Positions 16,851-26,181 of a stretch of 64,000 bases of DNA are shown in pieces. The first letter of the stretch is position 1; the number at the start of each line of letters is the position of its first letter. Below the pieces are notes generated by a model. That model did not search any database and had not been told where the DNA came from. It saw nothing but the letters and a program-made list of their open reading frames with translations. A program made the translations under genes and the position numbers. The DNA is taken from NCBI RefSeq assembly GCF_014493765.1, contig NZ_JACTVJ010000010.1:186001-250000 (forward strand). The letters are read 5' to 3'. The stretch comes from Streptomyces polyasparticus (lineage in GTDB: Bacteria; Actinomycetota; Actinomycetes; Streptomycetales; Streptomycetaceae).

Positions 16851-17513
16851 TCAGCTCCGGACGGCCGTACCGATCACGCAGTACGAGGTCGGCAAGCGCA
16901 GCCGGGACGGCGGGATCAGGAAGTCACGGGACGCGGTGATCTCGAATCCCGCGTCCCGCACCGAGATGACCGGCTCGCGCCCCACATGGCAGCCGCCGAA
17001 CAGGCGCGGCCACACGGTCGCGTCGAGACCCCGCTGGAAGGTGACCATCGCCCGGCTCTTGGGCGCCCGCCCGTGCTCGAAGAACCGCAGCTCACCGCCG
17101 GGGCGCAGCACGCGCCGCGCCTCCGCGAGTGCGCGGGGCACATCGCGGACGCTGCACAGGACGAGCGAGAACACCGCCGCGTCGAAGGCCTCGCTCTTGA
17201 CCGGCAGCGCCTCGGCCGCACCGGGCACCACATCGACGGGAACCTCGGCCCGCAGAGCGGCCTCGACGGCCAACTGGCGCAGATGGCGCTCCGGTTCGAT
17301 CGCCACGACCTCGGAGACGGCCGAGGGGTAGTGGGCGAAGTTCAGTCCGTTGCCGGCACCGATCTCGATGACCCGGCCGCTGAGACCGGCAAGCAGCTCC
17401 TTGCGGTGGGCGGCGATGAGTTTCTCGGCTGCGAGGCTCTGCTTCTCGTAGAAGCGCGCGAAGATCGGGTGGTGCACGGCGTCCTTGGGCACGTTTCCGG
17501 AGCGCGACGGCAT
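16851..17513 (-). CDS. Class I SAM-dependent methyltransferase
   Basis: A 220-residue methyltransferase with motif I VIEIGAGNGLNFAHYP, motif II acidic VVAIEPE, and post-I VFSLVLCSVRDVPRALAEARRVLRPGGELRFFEHG, typical of the Methyltransf_11 group. It resembles UbiE-like or phosphatidylethanolamine methyltransferase-like enzymes. Substrate unknown. Cytoplasmic. Ends convergently with the TIGR03086 gene, six bases apart. Confidence 0.88.
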   Translation of the reverse strand: MPSRSGNVPKDAVHHPIFARFYEKQSLAAEKLIAAHRKELLAGLSGRVIEIGAGNGLNFAHYPSAVSEVVAIEPERHLRQLAVEAALRAEVPVDVVPGAAEALPVKSEAFDAAVFSLVLCSVRDVPRALAEARRVLRPGGELRFFEHGRAPKSRAMVTFQRGLDATVWPRLFGGCHVGREPVISVRDAGFEITASRDFLIPPSRLRLPTSYCVIGTAVRS

Positions 17514-17536
17514 TCTGCCTCCTCGACCGTAAGGGC

Positions 17537-17932
17537 TTAGGCCGATTGTCCCCCTGCGGAGGCCGATTCCGACCCCGCAGGGCGCGCGCTCTCGCTGACG
17601 AAACAGAACTCGTTGCCCTCGGGGTCCGCCATCACCTGGAAATCCCCGTACGCGTCCGTGACGGTCTCACCGATGCGCCGGGCGCCGAGCGACTCGGCCT
17701 CGGCGACCGCGGCGGCGAGTCCGCCCCCGTCGAGGTCGAGATGCAGTCGGTTCTTCGCGGCCTTCTTCTCCGGGACGCCCTGGAAGGCGATCCGGACGAA
17801 TCCGGGCACGTCGATATACGACCAGTCGGGAGTGCGGTCGACCGGCTCGGCGTCGAGCAACGCGGCCCAAAAACGGACCAGTTGAGCAGGTTCGATGCAG
17901 TCGAAGACGATTTCCTCGATACGTGCGCGCAT
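17537..17932 (-). CDS. VOC family protein (glyoxalase-like)
   Basis: A 131-residue vicinal-oxygen-chelate protein with two beta-alpha-beta-beta-beta modules. It begins EIVFDCIEPAQLVRFWAALL, has LHLDLD in the middle (a metal-ligand region) and ends DPEGNEFCFVSE, the usual C-terminal strand. This is the Glyoxalase_6 type common in Streptomyces, whose function is usually unassigned. Starts at ATG 17932, upstream of the methyltransferase on the same strand. Confidence 0.88.
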   Translation of the reverse strand: MRARIEEIVFDCIEPAQLVRFWAALLDAEPVDRTPDWSYIDVPGFVRIAFQGVPEKKAAKNRLHLDLDGGGLAAAVAEAESLGARRIGETVTDAYGDFQVMADPEGNEFCFVSESARPAGSESASAGGQSA

Positions 17933-17982
17933 ATCGGCAGCCTAGACGTCTTGATCGCGGGCTGCGCTCTGTCGGGAGCCGG

Positions 17983-18888
17983 TCAGTCCGCCAGTCGGGC
18001 CAGAGCCAGGGTGTGGGCGTGCTCCAGGGCGTCGGCGGCGGTGCAGGCCACATCCGGCTGTACGCCGGTGCCTTCCCAGTTCGTGCCGGATATGGGGTTG
18101 ATGGCGCGGCCCGTGGGGATCGTGGCCTCCAGGTGCGGATGCACCGTCCAGCCTTTGCACGGATGCGCGGCGCCACGGGTGCTCTCGCCGACGATCACGG
18201 CGCGGCCGAGCTGCTGCAGGTTGTACGTCAGTTCCTCGGCGGCGGAGAAGGTGGCGCCGCTGGTCAGCACGTACACCGGCTTGCTGCCGCCGAAGCGGGC
18301 GCCGGGCACGTACGGCAGGCTCCAGGCCTGATCGGTGCGGTCGCCGGCACGCCAGTACATGGAGTTGAGGTGGGTGCGCTGGTCGAGCAGGTAGCTGCAG
18401 ACGAAGGCGACCGTGTCCGGGGCGCCGCCCAGGTTGGCGCGCAGGTCCAGGATCAGCGCCTTGGCCCGGGAGACGAGGGTGAGCGCGGCGCTCAGCGGTT
18501 CGGCGGCCCACTCCAGCGGAAACAGCATGGGAGTCAGCTCGAGTACGGCGACTTCTCCGTCGCGCAACTCCACGCGGGGTACGCCGCCCAGCGTGGTGTC
18601 GAACTGGCGGCGCATGGCCTTGAGGTTGGCCGCGCCCTGCTCGGCCGGCACCTGGTCGGCGTGGTACTTCAGCCTCAAGTGCCGGTCGGAGTTGACGGAT
18701 TGGAGGTCCGCGGTGACCAGACCGGCGAGCTTCTCGGCCTCGTCGACGTCGTAGGCGCCGTCGGCGAGGCGCTGCCGCAGCAGACCGGCGACCTGCTCGG
18801 CTGTCTCGGGGAAGACGTAGTGCTCGGTCAGCAGGCGGATCGTCTCGTCGATGACAGGGGCCGGCCGAAGTTCTGTAACGGTCGTCAT
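17983..18888 (-). CDS. S41 family peptidase (C-terminal-processing/IRBP-like)
   Basis: About 301 residues with the tail-specific protease domain: LILDLRANLGGAPDTV, and VYVLTSGATFSAAEELTYNL carrying the nucleophile Ser. VGESTRGAAH follows. No PDZ domain, signal peptide or membrane helix is seen, so it is likely cytoplasmic, like the IRBP-type S41 proteins of Streptomyces. Start: ATG 18888 (MTTVTELRP) is preferred over 18909. TACTTT lies at -12 to -7 before it, the position of a -10 box for a leaderless mRNA, and no Shine-Dalgarno is visible. Confidence 0.85.
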   Translation of the reverse strand: MTTVTELRPAPVIDETIRLLTEHYVFPETAEQVAGLLRQRLADGAYDVDEAEKLAGLVTADLQSVNSDRHLRLKYHADQVPAEQGAANLKAMRRQFDTTLGGVPRVELRDGEVAVLELTPMLFPLEWAAEPLSAALTLVSRAKALILDLRANLGGAPDTVAFVCSYLLDQRTHLNSMYWRAGDRTDQAWSLPYVPGARFGGSKPVYVLTSGATFSAAEELTYNLQQLGRAVIVGESTRGAAHPCKGWTVHPHLEATIPTGRAINPISGTNWEGTGVQPDVACTAADALEHAHTLALARLAD

Positions 18889-18994
18889 GAGGGGAAAGTA
18901 GATCATCATCTGGCCGAAAACGTCCGGGAGTTTACGGCTTCGGCCATGCCCGGTCAGCCTGCCACTGTGCCGCCGGGCCTGCGGACAGGAGAGG

Positions 18995-19600
18995 TCACGC
19001 GGGGACGCCCAGCGGCGGGTGCTCGAGCACGCGGGGCTTGTACTCGACCAGCTGGATGCGGCCGTCGAAGGTGCGGTGGTCGGTCATCTCGAGGGCGACG
19101 TCCGGATAGCCGTCGTAGATGCGTTCCTCGCCCGTGGCCCCGGTGATGACGGGGAACATCACGACCCGGAAGCGGTCGACGAGTCCGGCGCGCAGCAGGG
19201 ACCGGCTCAGGCTGAGGCTGCCGATCGTGCTGAGGAGCCCTGTGCCGTTCGCCTTCAGGGCGCGGACCGTCTCCACGGCGTCGTCGCGGATGAGCGTGGA
19301 GTTGGCCCAGGTCAGCGGGTCCTTGAGCGAAGAGGAGAACACCAGCTTGGTCGCTTGCGTGAGCTCGTCGACGGAGGCCTCCTCCTCCGGCCGGAACTCG
19401 TCCTGACCGCTCGGTACCTCACCTGCGGCGAAGCCCGACATCAGACGGTACGTGGTGGCGCCCATCAGGTACGTGGCCGCGGGCTGTTCGCCGAGCCATG
19501 CGAGGTACTCCGGGCCTTCGAGGCCCCAGAAGCCCGGCCAGCCTTCCCCCGAGGCGTAGCCGTCGAGGGAGGTGATGAAGTCGACGAGAAGCTCCGACAT
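18995..19600 (-). CDS. Dihydrofolate reductase / RibD C-terminal-like family protein
   Basis: A 201-residue protein with the RibD_C/DHFR-like fold: VDFITSLDGYASG at the N-terminus, YLMGATTYRLM, and IGSLSLSRSLLRAGLVDRFRVVMFPVITG in the C-terminal half. Such stand-alone proteins bind NADPH and act on pteridine-like or unknown substrates. It is not a true DHFR by length or motif. Starts at ATG 19600. Confidence 0.85.
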   Translation of the reverse strand: MSELLVDFITSLDGYASGEGWPGFWGLEGPEYLAWLGEQPAATYLMGATTYRLMSGFAAGEVPSGQDEFRPEEEASVDELTQATKLVFSSSLKDPLTWANSTLIRDDAVETVRALKANGTGLLSTIGSLSLSRSLLRAGLVDRFRVVMFPVITGATGEERIYDGYPDVALEMTDHRTFDGRIQLVEYKPRVLEHPPLGVPA

Positions 19601-19656
19601 GGCAGTGTCCTTTCCTTGGGTGTCACCAGGGTGGACCGGCCACGGGCCGCAAACTC

Positions 19657-19677
19657 ATCGCCCGCGCTGCGGGCGAT
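19657..19677 (-). terminator. Hairpin terminator after bioD
   Basis: Perfect 9-bp arms ATCGCCCGC and GCGGGCGAT with a three-base loop, 13 bases past the bioD stop. Likely ends the bioB-bioA-bioD transcript. A short stem with no clear T-tract, as is usual for Streptomyces. Confidence 0.7.
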
Positions 19678-19690
19678 CGAGAAAATCCGG

Positions 19691-20395
19691 TCAGCCCTGC
19701 CACGTACCGCCGAGCCGCGGCGCGAGCCAGGAAGCGGCGCGGACGCGGAAGGCCGACGGATCGAGCGCGCCGGCGCCCTGCGGCAGCGCGCCGAGCAGCG
19801 GTGCCTCGGCCACCACCGGCAGGTCGGTGAGGTTGCAGCGCTCCGCGAGCCCCGGCTCGGGCGGCATGCTGCCGACCACCACGCCCTCCTGGACCAGACC
19901 GCGCGCCCGCAGCGCCTCGCCGGTCAGGGCCGTCGCATTGAGCGTGCCGAGCCCGGCCGGGGCGACCACCAGGACGGGAGCGCCGAGCAGCCGGGCCGTA
20001 TCGGCGAGGGTGCTGCCGGCGTCGTCGAAGCGGACGAGCAGTCCGCCCGCGCCTTCGACGAGCACGAGGTCGTGTGCGGCGGCCAGCTTCGCCGCGGCTT
20101 CGGCCACCTCGGCGGGTGTCACCACGGGCAGGCCCGCGCGCCGTGCCGCCGTCGCCGGTGCCAACGGCTCGGGGTAGCGGGCGAGTTCGAGCCCGGTGAC
20201 GCGGCCCGCGAGCCGCTCCACCTCGGCCACATCGCCCGCCTCACCGGGGGCGACCCCGGTCTGCGCGGGTTTGAGCACGGCCACGGAGCGTCCCGCGGCC
20301 AGCGCCACCGCGGCGAGCGCCGCGGTGGTGACCGTCTTGCCGATCTCCGTTCCGGTGCCCGTGACGACGAGAACGTTCTCGGGAACTGCCGGCAT
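19691..20395 (-). CDS. bioD: ATP-dependent dethiobiotin synthetase BioD
   Basis: A 234-residue enzyme that carboxylates 7,8-diaminononanoate to dethiobiotin using ATP and CO2. The P-loop GTGTEIGKT (residues 13-21) and VEGAGGLLV are the BioD hallmarks, and LKPAQTG supplies the substrate-binding Lys. The start at ATG 20395 is chosen because BioD homology begins there. The longer open frame upstream is antisense-like. Third gene of bioB-bioA-bioD, starting one base after the bioA stop. Confidence 0.95.
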   Translation of the reverse strand: MPAVPENVLVVTGTGTEIGKTVTTAALAAVALAAGRSVAVLKPAQTGVAPGEAGDVAEVERLAGRVTGLELARYPEPLAPATAARRAGLPVVTPAEVAEAAAKLAAAHDLVLVEGAGGLLVRFDDAGSTLADTARLLGAPVLVVAPAGLGTLNATALTGEALRARGLVQEGVVVGSMPPEPGLAERCNLTDLPVVAEAPLLGALPQGAGALDPSAFRVRAASWLAPRLGGTWQG

Positions 20396-20396
20396 C

Positions 20397-21674
20397 TCAG
20401 CCCTCCTGCGCGGCCGCGACCACCGCGCGGCAGATCCGGGCGATGTCCTCATCGCCGGTGACGTACGGCGGCATCGTGTACACGAGGTCGCGGAACGGCC
20501 GCAGCCACACACCCTCACGGACCGCCGCCCGGGTCGCCGCGGCCATGTCCACGTCGTGATCGAGCTGAACCACACCGATCGCGCCCAGGACGCGTACGTC
20601 CCATACGCCCGGCAGGTCGGCCGCGGGGGCGAGGCCTTCGCGCAGCCCGTACTCGATGCGCTTGACCTCGGCCCGCCAGTCCTGGCCGAGCAGCAGCTCG
20701 ATCGAGGCGCAGGCCACCGACGCGGCCAGCGGATTGCCCATGAACGTCGGGCCGTGCGCGAGCACCGGCACCGCGCCGCGCGAGATGCCCTCGGCGACAC
20801 GGGAGGTGCACAGCGTCGCCGCCATCGTGAGATAGCCGCCGGTCAGCGCCTTGCCCACGCACAGCACATCCGGGGTGACGCCCGCATGCGAGGCCGCGAA
20901 CAGCTCTCCCGTACGGCCGAAGCCCGTGGCGATCTCGTCGAACACCAAGAGCACGTCGTGCGCGTCGCAGGCCTCGCGAAGCACCCGCAGATACGCGGGG
21001 GAGTGGAAGCGCATGCCGCCCGCGCCCTGCACCACCGGCTCGACGATCACGGCGGCCGTCTCGGCGGCGTGCTCGGCGACGGTGTCGCGCAGGACCTGGG
21101 CGTACGCCTCCTCGAACTCTGCAGGCGGAGCGGGCGCGAACACCTGCCGGGGCAGCGCACCCGACCACAGCTCGTGCATCCCGCCCTCCGGATCGCACAC
21201 CGACATGGGATGCCAGGTGTCCCCGTGGTAGCCGCCGCGCCAGGTCACCAGGCGCTGCTTCTCGGGCCGGCCGAGCGAGCGCCAGTACTGCAGGCACATC
21301 TTCTGCGCGACCTCGACCGACACCGATCCGGAGTCGGCGAGGAAGACATGCTCCAGGCCGTCCGGCGTGATGTCGACGAGCAGCTTGCTCAGACGGACGG
21401 CGGGCTCGTGGGTGAGCCCGCCGAACATGACGTGGCTCATCCGGTCCAGCTGGCCGCGCGCCGCCTCGTTGAGCACCGGGTGGTTGTAGCCGTGGATCGC
21501 CGACCACCACGAGGACATCCCGTCGACCAGCTCCTCGCCGCCGGCCAGCTTCAGGCGCACCCCGTTCGCGGACTCCACGATCAGGGGTTCCTGGCGGCCG
21601 GGCATCGGACCGTACGGGTGCCAGACATGGCGCCGGTCGAGGGCGAGGAGCTCGGCGGGGGACAGGTCAGGCAT
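20397..21674 (-). CDS. bioA: Adenosylmethionine-8-amino-7-oxononanoate aminotransferase BioA
   Basis: A 425-residue class III PLP aminotransferase that converts 7-keto-8-aminopelargonate to 7,8-diaminopelargonate with SAM as amino donor. [12 protein letters not shown] at the N-terminus is BioA-specific. [15 protein letters not shown] binds PLP, and [11 protein letters not shown] has the Schiff-base Lys. The ATG at 21674 overlaps the end of bioB by eight bases (ATGCCTGA), so translation is probably coupled. Confidence 0.96.
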   Translation of the reverse strand: MPDLSPAELLALDRRHVWHPYGPMPGRQEPLIVESANGVRLKLAGGEELVDGMSSWWSAIHGYNHPVLNEAARGQLDRMSHVMFGGLTHEPAVRLSKLLVDITPDGLEHVFLADSGSVSVEVAQKMCLQYWRSLGRPEKQRLVTWRGGYHGDTWHPMSVCDPEGGMHELWSGALPRQVFAPAPPAEFEEAYAQVLRDTVAEHAAETAAVIVEPVVQGAGGMRFHSPAYLRVLREACDAHDVLLVFDEIATGFGRTGELFAASHAGVTPDVLCVGKALTGGYLTMAATLCTSRVAEGISRGAVPVLAHGPTFMGNPLAASVACASIELLLGQDWRAEVKRIEYGLREGLAPAADLPGVWDVRVLGAIGVVQLDHDVDMAAATRAAVREGVWLRPFRDLVYTMPPYVTGDEDIARICRAVVAAAQEG

Positions 21675-22884
21675 TGGGCGCGAGATCCGTTCCGGCGCCG
21701 CGGCGGCGCACCGCGACCAGGTCGGTGCGGGCTTCGGGGACGGACGGCTCTCCGGGGACGGACGGCTCTTCGGAGGCGCCGCACGGGCCGCAGCCGCCAC
21801 CGTGCGAGCCGCATCCCGACGACTCGTGGGACCCGCAGCCGGCCGACGCGTGCGAGCCGCAGCCTGCCGCCGCCACGTCCGTGCGGTGCTCGGGCAGCGT
21901 GGTGGTCCCCGCGCCCTCCACCTCGAACCCGGCGTCCGCGATCATCTCCAGGTCGGCCTTGCCGGCCTGGCCCTCACTGGTCAAGTAGTCGCCCAGGAAG
22001 ATGGAGTTGGCCAGATGCAGCGCGAGCGGCTGCAGGGTGCGCAGATGCACCTCGCGCCCGCCCGCGAGCCGCACCTCGACATCGGGGCAGACGAACCGCA
22101 CCATCGCGAGGATCCGCAGGGCGCGCTGCGGGGTGAGGTTCCACTCCTTGGCGAGCGGGGTGCCCTCGAAGGGGATCAGGAAGTTCACCGGCACCGAGTC
22201 CGGGTCGAGCTCGCGCAGCGCGAAGACCACGTCGACCAGGTCCTCGTCGCTCTCGCCCATGCCCGCGATCAGACCCGAGCAGGCGGACAGTCCCGCGGCC
22301 TGCGCCTGCTGCACGGTGTCCACACGGTCCGCGTACGTGTGGGTCGTGGTGATCTCGCCGTACGTGCCCTCGGAGGTGTTGAGGTTGTGGTTGTACGCGT
22401 CGGCACCCGCGTCGCGCAGCCGGTCGGCCTGGCCCGCGGAGAGCAGCCCGAGGCAGGCGCAGACCTCGACGCCCTCGTTCTGCTCCTTGATCGCCTCGAT
22501 GGTCTTGGACACCCGGTCCACATCGCGGTCGGTCGGCCCGCGGCCGCTCGCCACCAGACAGACCCGCTTGGCGCCGCCGGCGACCCCGGCGGCCGCGGCC
22601 TTCGAGGCGTCCTCCGGCTTCAGCCAGGTGTACTTGAGGATCTCGGCCTTGGAGCCAAGACGCTGCGAACAGTAGGAGCAGTCCTCGGGGCAGAGCCCGG
22701 ACTTCAGATTGACGAGGTAGTTCAGCTTCACCCGGCGCCCGAACCACTGGCGGCGCACCTTGCCCGCGGCGGCGACCACGTCGAGCAGGTCCTCATCGGA
22801 GGTGGCGAGCACGGCGAGTGCCTCTTCGCGGGTCGGCAGCTCGCGCCGAAGCCCCTTGTCCACGAGCGTGTTCAGCAGGTCCAT
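21667..22884 (-). CDS. bioB: Biotin synthase BioB with Cys/His-rich C-terminal tail
   Basis: A 405-residue radical SAM enzyme that inserts sulfur into dethiobiotin. The radical SAM cluster motif is Cys65-PED-Cys69-SY-Cys72. SGRGPTDRD and NHNLNTS match BioB. Catalytic homology ends near residue 335. A tail then carries three CGSH units (about 342, 350 and 358) and a CGPC (365-368), followed by a Pro/Glu/Val repeat. This gives a possible extra metal or Fe-S site. Start at ATG 22884. An open frame running on upstream to 24444 is antisense to bioF and was rejected. Confidence 0.95.
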   Translation of the reverse strand: MDLLNTLVDKGLRRELPTREEALAVLATSDEDLLDVVAAAGKVRRQWFGRRVKLNYLVNLKSGLCPEDCSYCSQRLGSKAEILKYTWLKPEDASKAAAAGVAGGAKRVCLVASGRGPTDRDVDRVSKTIEAIKEQNEGVEVCACLGLLSAGQADRLRDAGADAYNHNLNTSEGTYGEITTTHTYADRVDTVQQAQAAGLSACSGLIAGMGESDEDLVDVVFALRELDPDSVPVNFLIPFEGTPLAKEWNLTPQRALRILAMVRFVCPDVEVRLAGGREVHLRTLQPLALHLANSIFLGDYLTSEGQAGKADLEMIADAGFEVEGAGTTTLPEHRTDVAAAGCGSHASAGCGSHESSGCGSHGGGCGPCGASEEPSVPGEPSVPEARTDLVAVRRRGAGTDLAPNA

Positions 22885-22952
22885 GAGTGCAGATCCTTGC
22901 TTACGCGAGCGCCCCCGGCCAAGTAGGAACCGCACAACAGTGGCCGTCCCAG

Positions 22953-22970
22953 GTGTGGGTATTGCCACAC
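22953..22970. promoter_or_regulatory. Inverted repeat in bioB-bioF divergent promoter
   Basis: GTGTGG and CCACAC are 6-bp perfect arms around GTATTG, in the 216-base gap between the divergent bioB and bioF genes. It is a candidate site for a biotin regulator. It does not match the BirA or BioQ consensus as I know them, so the assignment is weak. Confidence 0.35.
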
Positions 22971-23100
22971 GCTGACCTCGGGGGAGTGCGGCTAGTGTCT
23001 GTGGACTGCCGACAAAGACGAGCGGCACCTTCCCGGGCACCCGCGAGGCATGGCGCCGAGCGCCCGGAAAGCACGCTCCCGAGCACCCGAGGACGTCCGG

Positions 23101-24264
23101 ATGGACACGCCAGCGCACCCGCACGCTGACCCCTTCGCCCGGCTCGACGAACAGGCCGAGGTGCGCCGCGCCGCCGGACTTGTCCGCACCCTGCGCCCGC
23201 GCCCGGCCGACTCCCCGCTGCTCGACCTCGCGAGCAACGACTACCTGGGCCTGACCCGCCACCCCGAGGTCGTCGAGGGCGCGGCGGCGGCCGCCCGCAC
23301 CTGGGGCGCCGGTGCCACCGGATCGCGGCTCGTGACGGGCACGACCGAGCTGCACGCGGAACTGGAGCGCGAACTCGCCGTGTTCTGCGGTTTCGAGGCC
23401 GCCCTCGTGCTGTCCTCGGGGTATGCGGCGAACCTCGCCGCCGTCACCGCGCTCGCCCCGCACGGCACCCTGATCGTCTCGGACGCCGGCAACCACGCCT
23501 CCCTGATCGACGGCTGCCGGCTCGCCCGCGGCACCACCGCCGTAGCCGCGCACAACGACCCCGAAGCGGTCCGCAAGTCCCTGGACACCCACCGCGGACC
23601 CGCCCTCGTGGTCACCGACTCGGTCTTCTCCGTCGACGGCGACCGTGCTCCGCTGGCCGAACTGGCCTCCGTATGCCGGGAGTTCGGTGCCGGACTGGTG
23701 CTCGACGACGCGCACGGCCTCGGAGTGCTCGGTGACGCGGGTCGCGGCGCCGCGTACGCGGCCGGCCTCGCGGGCGCTCCGGACGTGGTGGCCACGGTGA
23801 CCCTGTCCAAGTCGCTCGGCAGCCAGGGCGGCGCCGTGCTCGGCCCCGCCAAGGTGATCCAGCACCTGGTGAACGCCGCCCGCACCTTCATCTTCGACAC
23901 GGGCCTCGCACCCGCCGCGGCGGGCGGTGCCCTTGCCGCGCTGCGGCTGCTGCGCCGCGAACCCGCCCGTGCGGCGCGCGCCCGCGAGGTCGCCACCGCG
24001 CTGCACACCGGGCTCACCCGGGCAGGCCTGGAGGCCGTACGCCCCGACGCCGCCGTGGTCTCCGTACGGGCGCCCTCGCCCGACGAGGCGGTCGCCTGGG
24101 CGGCCGACTGCCGCGCCGCGGGCCTGGTCGTCGGCTGTTTCCGGCCGCCGTCCGTGCCGGACGGCATCTCGCGGCTGCGGCTCACCGCCCGCGCCGACCT
24201 GAGCGAGGCCGAGATCGCAGACGCGGTACGGACGATTGTCCGTACCGCGCCTCATCGCAGGTGA
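23101..24264 (+). CDS. bioF: 8-amino-7-oxononanoate synthase BioF
   Basis: A 387-residue alpha-oxoamine synthase that condenses pimeloyl-ACP or pimeloyl-CoA with alanine to start the biotin rings. LASNDYLGL at the N-terminus, [12 protein letters not shown] for PLP binding, and [11 protein letters not shown] with the Schiff-base Lys are all present. The start at ATG 23101 has GAGGA seven bases upstream. The earlier ATG 23050 lacks this. It is divergent from bioBAD, so the whole ring-assembly pathway is clustered here. No bioC/bioH/bioW is in the window. Confidence 0.95.
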   Translation: MDTPAHPHADPFARLDEQAEVRRAAGLVRTLRPRPADSPLLDLASNDYLGLTRHPEVVEGAAAAARTWGAGATGSRLVTGTTELHAELERELAVFCGFEAALVLSSGYAANLAAVTALAPHGTLIVSDAGNHASLIDGCRLARGTTAVAAHNDPEAVRKSLDTHRGPALVVTDSVFSVDGDRAPLAELASVCREFGAGLVLDDAHGLGVLGDAGRGAAYAAGLAGAPDVVATVTLSKSLGSQGGAVLGPAKVIQHLVNAARTFIFDTGLAPAAAGGALAALRLLRREPARAARAREVATALHTGLTRAGLEAVRPDAAVVSVRAPSPDEAVAWAADCRAAGLVVGCFRPPSVPDGISRLRLTARADLSEAEIADAVRTIVRTAPHRR

Positions 24265-24298
24265 TTTCCAGGTGAGTTGCCCGTTCTGCTCGCCGGGC

Positions 24299-24547
24299 TC
24301 AGAGCTCCTTGCCTCGGACGGCGTCGAGGAAGGCGTTCCAGGCCGCGGGAGCGAAGAGCAGGGCGGGACCCGCCGTGTCCTTCGAGTCGCGTACGGCGAG
24401 CAGTCCTGACAGCGTGCCCGTACTGAGCGGCGCTGTCTCCACACAGTTGTTCATTCCGGTGCTGCGGCTGCTGCGCCGCCATCGGAGGTCGTGCTGGGCT
24501 CTGTTCAGAGAGGTACTGGAGAGAACGTTCCGAGGCAGTGCAGTCAT
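24299..24547 (-). CDS. DUF397 domain-containing protein
   Basis: An 82-residue protein with the DUF397 signature: [18 protein letters not shown], then [27 protein letters not shown]. These small proteins pair with DUF5753 XRE regulators and act in development and antibiotic control in Streptomyces (the whiJ/abaA type sets). It lies nine bases downstream of its XRE partner, as expected. Starts at ATG 24547. Confidence 0.93.
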   Translation of the reverse strand: MTALPRNVLSSTSLNRAQHDLRWRRSSRSTGMNNCVETAPLSTGTLSGLLAVRDSKDTAGPALLFAPAAWNAFLDAVRGKEL

Positions 24548-24556
24548 CGTGCCTCC

Positions 24557-25420
24557 TTACGCGCCATCACCGATCCCGGTGAGGTATTCCAGGCTGTCCT
24601 CGGTCGAAAGGGCCTGTTCCTGCAGGGAGTTGAAGGCCTCGCTGTATGCCTTGAGGTCTTCTTTCCGTTCCAGATAGAGGCTACTCGTCAAATGGTCGAG
24701 AACAACCACATCCAGATCAGCAATGTTCGGGAACGAAAAAATAAGAAAGGGGCCGGTGAGGCCGACGTGGCCCCCCGCAGCGAAGGGGAGTACCTGAAGT
24801 GACACATGAGGCAGTTGTGCCACTTCGGTCAAATGTCGCAACTGGCGCCCCATGACGCCGTATCCGCCGACCGGCCGGCGCAGCACGGCCTCGTCGATCA
24901 CCGCGCTCACCTCCAGCGGAGGATCGCCGCGCAGCACGTCCTGGCGCGCGAGCCGTACTTGCACCAGCTCATCGACCTGACCGTCCGGCAGCCCGTCCAG
25001 GGCGGCCCGCGTGACGGCCCGCGCGTACTCGGGCGTCTGGAGGAGGCCGGGCACCACCGTGGTCTCCAAGGTGCGCACCCGGCAGGCCTGCGATTCGAGC
25101 GAGATGAAATCGCGATACGCAGGCGGCAGTAATCCCTTGTACGCATGCCACCACTGATGGCGTGCGGTCCGGTCGCCGTCCGCCCCCGCCAACGCCTCGA
25201 ACAGCGCCCGCAGTTGGGGGTCGCGTACGCCGTAGACGTCGAGCAGCACCCCCACGTCCGCCGGCTTGGCGCTGGACGTGCCGGTCTCTATTCGGCTGAC
25301 CTTCGACTGGTGCCAGCCGACGAGCTGGGCCACCTCGCCGCTGGTTAGTCCTGCGCGGTCGCGCAGCGCACGCAGCTCGGCGCCCAGCTTGCGGCGCCGT
25401 ACGGCGGGCCCGTACTTCAT
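24557..25420 (-). CDS. XRE-family helix-turn-helix regulator with DUF5753 domain
   Basis: A 287-residue regulator. The N-terminal HTH (residues 12-66, LGAELRALRDRAGLTSGEVAQL then HQSKVSRIETG) is followed by the DUF5753 domain (about 100-275), including LLQTPEYARAV and GPFLIFSFP. These WhiJ-like proteins bind DNA and are relieved by their DUF397 partner. The three-gene set here, with an HATPase gene on the other side, matches that arrangement. Starts at ATG 25420. Confidence 0.93.
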   Translation of the reverse strand: MKYGPAVRRRKLGAELRALRDRAGLTSGEVAQLVGWHQSKVSRIETGTSSAKPADVGVLLDVYGVRDPQLRALFEALAGADGDRTARHQWWHAYKGLLPPAYRDFISLESQACRVRTLETTVVPGLLQTPEYARAVTRAALDGLPDGQVDELVQVRLARQDVLRGDPPLEVSAVIDEAVLRRPVGGYGVMGRQLRHLTEVAQLPHVSLQVLPFAAGGHVGLTGPFLIFSFPNIADLDVVVLDHLTSSLYLERKEDLKAYSEAFNSLQEQALSTEDSLEYLTGIGDGA

Positions 25421-25678
25421 GGCAGGCTCCTTCCGGTCGACGGGTCAGTCTCGTCGATGGGTCAGTCTCGCTCCCAAATACGTTCTTCCGTAGCAGAGTT
25501 CACCGCTTCGAGCGACAGATATATGCATATCTTGGGGGATCGGCACGTGTTGGCGGTTGGGTAGTGGCAGTCTGGCGCGAAGCACCAGTCCGGGGTTCTC
25601 CGTGATTCAGGTGATTCGTTCATTCCGGCCAGTCTTGCGCCGGGAGTTCGACCCCGGTGGGAAAGGGACAACGTCGCC
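25421..25678. promoter_or_regulatory. Divergent promoter with AT island, XRE/HATPase genes
   Basis: This 258-base gap separates the leftward XRE gene from the rightward HATPase gene. In a window of about 70% GC, 25516-25532 is an AT-rich island around the 10-bp palindrome ATATGCATAT (25521-25530). It may be a site for the WhiJ-like regulator. A leftward open frame at 25462-25680 overlaps it but lacks coding character. Confidence 0.4.
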
Positions 25679-26110
25679 ATGGCAGATCACCAGGAAGCAT
25701 CCGTCACGCTGCCGAGCGACCCCGCCTCGGTGTCCGCGGCGCGGAACTATGTGCTCCATGTGCTCTCGGAGTGGGGGTTGCCGGGTGACACGGAGGCGGC
25801 CGACACCGTCCGCCTGATCGTCTCCGAACTGGCCACCAACGCCGTCCAGCACACCTTCGGCCAGTCGCCCACGTTCACGGTGGACGTGGAGCTGGAACGC
25901 GACGAGCAGCTGCGCATCGGGGTGACCGACAGCCACCCCCGCTTCCCCAAGCGGCTGCCCGCCGCGGTCCAGCAGGACAACGGGCGCGGCATGGTCATCA
26001 TCCGCTGGCTCACGGCCGAGTGCGGCGGTCGCCTGTCGGTCAACGCGACGGCGGAGGGCGGCAAGACGGTGTGGATCGCGCTGCCGTGGACGGCGCCCGT
26101 GCAGAGCTGA
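25679..26110 (+). CDS. ATP-binding protein, RsbW-like anti-sigma/histidine-kinase-like ATPase
   Basis: A 143-residue single HATPase_c domain. The N-box is VSELATNAVQH, the G1 box is IGVTDSHP, and the G2 region is DNGRGMVIIRWL. Such proteins act as serine kinases or anti-sigma-like regulators, and often sit beside DUF397/XRE pairs (the abaA/whiJ pattern). GTG/ATG choice: ATG 25679 is used. The target regulator is unknown. Confidence 0.9.
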   Translation: MADHQEASVTLPSDPASVSAARNYVLHVLSEWGLPGDTEAADTVRLIVSELATNAVQHTFGQSPTFTVDVELERDEQLRIGVTDSHPRFPKRLPAAVQQDNGRGMVIIRWLTAECGGRLSVNATAEGGKTVWIALPWTAPVQS

Positions 26111-26181
26111 GCTCGGGGCGGGCGGGGCGGTGCTGCGGTTCGGTGCGTGGCGAGCTTTGAGGCCGTACGAGGTGTGACGAG

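Noticed and set aside
21667-24444. A 925-codon leftward frame joining bioB with upstream sequence
   Set aside because: The part before ATG 22884 is antisense to bioF and has no homology-like content. Normal BioB length is restored by the internal start.
25462-25680. A 72-codon leftward ORF upstream of the HATPase gene
   Set aside because: Codon third positions are not GC-biased as in neighbours, and it would cover the divergent promoter. No motif recognised.
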